A stretch of DNA of 25,712 nt from AG-12 sp027319585. GTDB lineage: Bacteria; Chloroflexota; Dormibacteria; Aeolococcales; Bog-877. Of this stretch, positions 24,460 through 25,712 are shown in pieces. Each line of letters starts with the position of its first letter. Position 1 is the stretch's first letter. The notes under the pieces were generated by a model. The model made no database searches and had not been told where the DNA came from. It saw only the letters and a list, made by a program, of their open reading frames with translations. The position numbers and the translations under genes were made by a program. The stretch spans positions 1 through 25,712 of the forward strand of contig DAHVMY010000026.1 in NCBI GenBank assembly GCA_027319585.1. The letters run 5' to 3'.

Positions 24460-24465
24460 TAGACT
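24460..24465 (+). promoter_or_regulatory. -10 element of the dehydrogenase-like gene, leaderless type
   Basis: TAGACT ends 6 bases before the GTG at 24472. There is no ribosome site between them, so transcription would start at the start codon or a base or two before. Confidence 0.45.
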
Positions 24466-24471
24466 GGCTTG

Positions 24472-25341
24472 GTGACGGGCCAGGGTCGAGTGGCGGTGCT
24501 GGGGACCGGCATCATGGGCTCGGGGATCGCGCGCTCCCTGCTCGCGGCCGGCCTTGAAGTGACGGTCTGGAACCGCACACCGGGCCGGGCCGCGCCGCTC
24601 CGAGCCAGGGGGGCGCAGGTGGCTGCCAGTGCCGAGGAGGCGGTCAATGGTGCCTCGGTGGTGATCACCATGCTGCCGGATGCGGCCGCCACCACCTCGG
24701 TCATGGCCAGGGCGATCGGCAGTTTCTCAGTCGGGTCGGTATGGGTGCAGATGGGCACGGTCGGCCTCACCGGGATCCACGAGTTGGCGGCGTTGGCCAG
24801 GGCCGCCGGCGTGGCGCTCGTCGACGCCCCGGTGTCAGGCAGCCGGGAGCCAGCCGAGTCCGGTCAGCTCCTGGTCCTGGCCAGCGGGCCCCAGTCGGTG
24901 CGCGACCTTGTCCGGCCAGCTTTCGCGGCGCTCGGCCGAGCCACTGTCTGGGTCGGCGAGGAGGCCGGACCGGCGACCGCGCTCAAGCTGGTGGTCAACG
25001 ACTGGCTGCTCAACCTACTCGGCTCCCTGGGCGAAGCCCTGCTGCTGGCGGACGCTTTGGGCTTGGACCCGAAGCTATTTCTGGAAGCGATCTCAGGCGG
25101 ACCCCTGGATGCCGCCATGGCCCAGACCTAGGGAGCCCAGATGATGGAGCACCACTTCGCGCCGAGCTTCCCGCTCTACCTGGCGGAGAAGGATGCCGAG
25201 CTGATCTTGCAGGTCGCGGGCGAGCATGGACTGGCCCTGCCGATGACCGGGGCGGTGGCCGGATGGCTGGCCCGCGCCCGGTCACTGGGGCACGGCGATC
25301 AGGACGTGGCGGCGGTGTTCGAGGTCATGGCCGACTCGTAA
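24472..25341 (+). pseudogene. 3-hydroxyisobutyrate dehydrogenase family oxidoreductase with an internal TAG
   Basis: The family oxidises beta-hydroxyacids with NAD(P). The Rossmann motif GTGIMGSG is at 11-18. Then come VWNRTPGRAAPL, VITMLPDAAAT, DAPVSGSREPAESGQL, and KLVVND with the catalytic Lys near 172. Codon 220 is TAG (25129-25131). The same frame then continues without another stop for 70 codons, carrying FAPSFPLYLAEKDAEL and LGHGDQDVAAVFEVM, the normal C-terminal helical domain, to TAA at 25339. Family members often have Lys here, so a single A-to-T change of AAG would explain the stop. As TAG ends other genes in the window, routine recoding is unlikely. It may be a mutation, an error, or a split protein; an ATG at 25141 could start the second part. 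GTG 24472 is the start. Confidence 0.85.
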
Positions 25342-25404
25342 GGTGGCCGGGCCGGAAGTGACCGATTCCGACCAGGGAGATCGGCACCCAGTTGGCCCGC
25401 ACCC

Positions 25405-25712
25405 TCATCCAGGTGGCAGCAGGCCGATCCGAGCTCTCACCTCGGACATCGTGGCCGACGCCACCTCGCGGGCTGCGGCGGCGCCTCGGGCCAGGATCGC
25501 CTCCAGCTCCGCTGGGTCCGCCGTCAGCTCCCGATACCGGAGCTGGATGGGTTCGATGGCAGCAATCGCCTGATCCGCGACCCGGTCCTTGAGCCGCCCG
25601 TAGCTGACCCCCTCGAACTCCGCTCGCAGCTCATCCTTCGTGCATCCGGTGAGAGCGCGATAGATGTCCAGCAGGTTGGCGACCCCCGCCGAGGGATTGG
25701 CGAAGTCGACCC
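25405..25712 (-). CDS. trpS: Tryptophanyl-tRNA synthetase, C-terminal part (5' end off window)
   Basis: The minus-strand frame enters at the window edge and runs 101 residues to TGA at 25405-25407. The segment NPSAGVANLLDIYRALTG is the conserved TrpRS region before the C-terminal helices. It is followed by EFEGVSYGRLKDRVADQ and then AIEPIQLRYRELTADPAELEAIL and VRARIGLLPPG, the usual ending. TrpRS charges tRNA-Trp. The catalytic HIGH and KMSKS parts lie outside the window, so only the C-terminal helical domain is visible. It is convergent with the dehydrogenase-like gene with 63 bases between the stops and no clear terminator. Confidence 0.9.
   Translation of the reverse strand, partial: VDFANPSAGVANLLDIYRALTGCTKDELRAEFEGVSYGRLKDRVADQAIAAIEPIQLRYRELTADPAELEAILARGAAAAREVASATMSEVRARIGLLPPG

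Noticed and set aside
25545..25575. GGGTTCGATGG resembling a tRNA T-loop
   Set aside because: It is inside the trpS coding frame and no acceptor or anticodon arms are present.

Overview
The window is GC-rich bacterial chromosome with dense coding, frequent GTG and TTG starts, stop/start overlaps between adjacent genes and several promoters that seem to yield leaderless mRNAs. Protein motifs resemble Actinomycetota, Chloroflexota or Dormibacterota lineages. The sequence alone does not fix the taxon. I see no rRNA, tRNA, CRISPR array, insertion sequence, phage gene or plasmid function.

Layout: (1) 1-1899 (-), a peptide-type ABC transporter solute-binding lipoprotein, cut by the window edge. 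(2) 2025-5661, assimilatory sulfate reduction: cysH plus a GNAT acetyltransferase on the minus strand, divergent from cysD-cysN across a short AT-rich promoter region. (3) 5709-9753 (-), nucleoside salvage: MFS transporter, then a separate operon of deoxyribosyltransferase-like protein, nucleoside hydrolase and ribokinase. (4) 9875-10600 (+), an S51 (peptidase E-like) serine peptidase, followed by 529 bases with no recognisable gene. (5) 11130-14423 (-), ahcY (frame broken near its 3' end), apt, a PAP2 phosphatase and a DUF2203 protein. (6) 14569-24283 (-), a nine-gene surface polysaccharide operon: polymerase/ligase, flippase, initiating glycosylphosphotransferase, rmlA, rmlC, rmlB, rmlD and two family 2 glycosyltransferases. 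(7) 24472-25341 (+), a 3-hydroxyisobutyrate dehydrogenase-like gene interrupted by an in-frame TAG. (8) 25405-25712 (-), the 3' end of trpS.

The genes form coherent pathways. Sulfate is activated by CysDN and reduced at the APS/PAPS level by CysH. Nucleosides would be split to base and ribose, and the ribose phosphorylated. AhcY and Apt fit methyl-cycle and adenine recycling. The polysaccharide operon makes dTDP-rhamnose and carries enzymes to start, extend, flip and polymerise a glycan; the nearby PAP2 phosphatase could recycle its lipid carrier.

No wholly new system is evident. The points most worth a second look are a CysH that lacks one of the four cysteines expected to bind its iron-sulfur cluster, two broken reading frames (ahcY and the dehydrogenase), a dyad next to a leaderless-type promoter, mutually exclusive hairpins at the apt start, and the unexplained stretch after the S51 peptidase.
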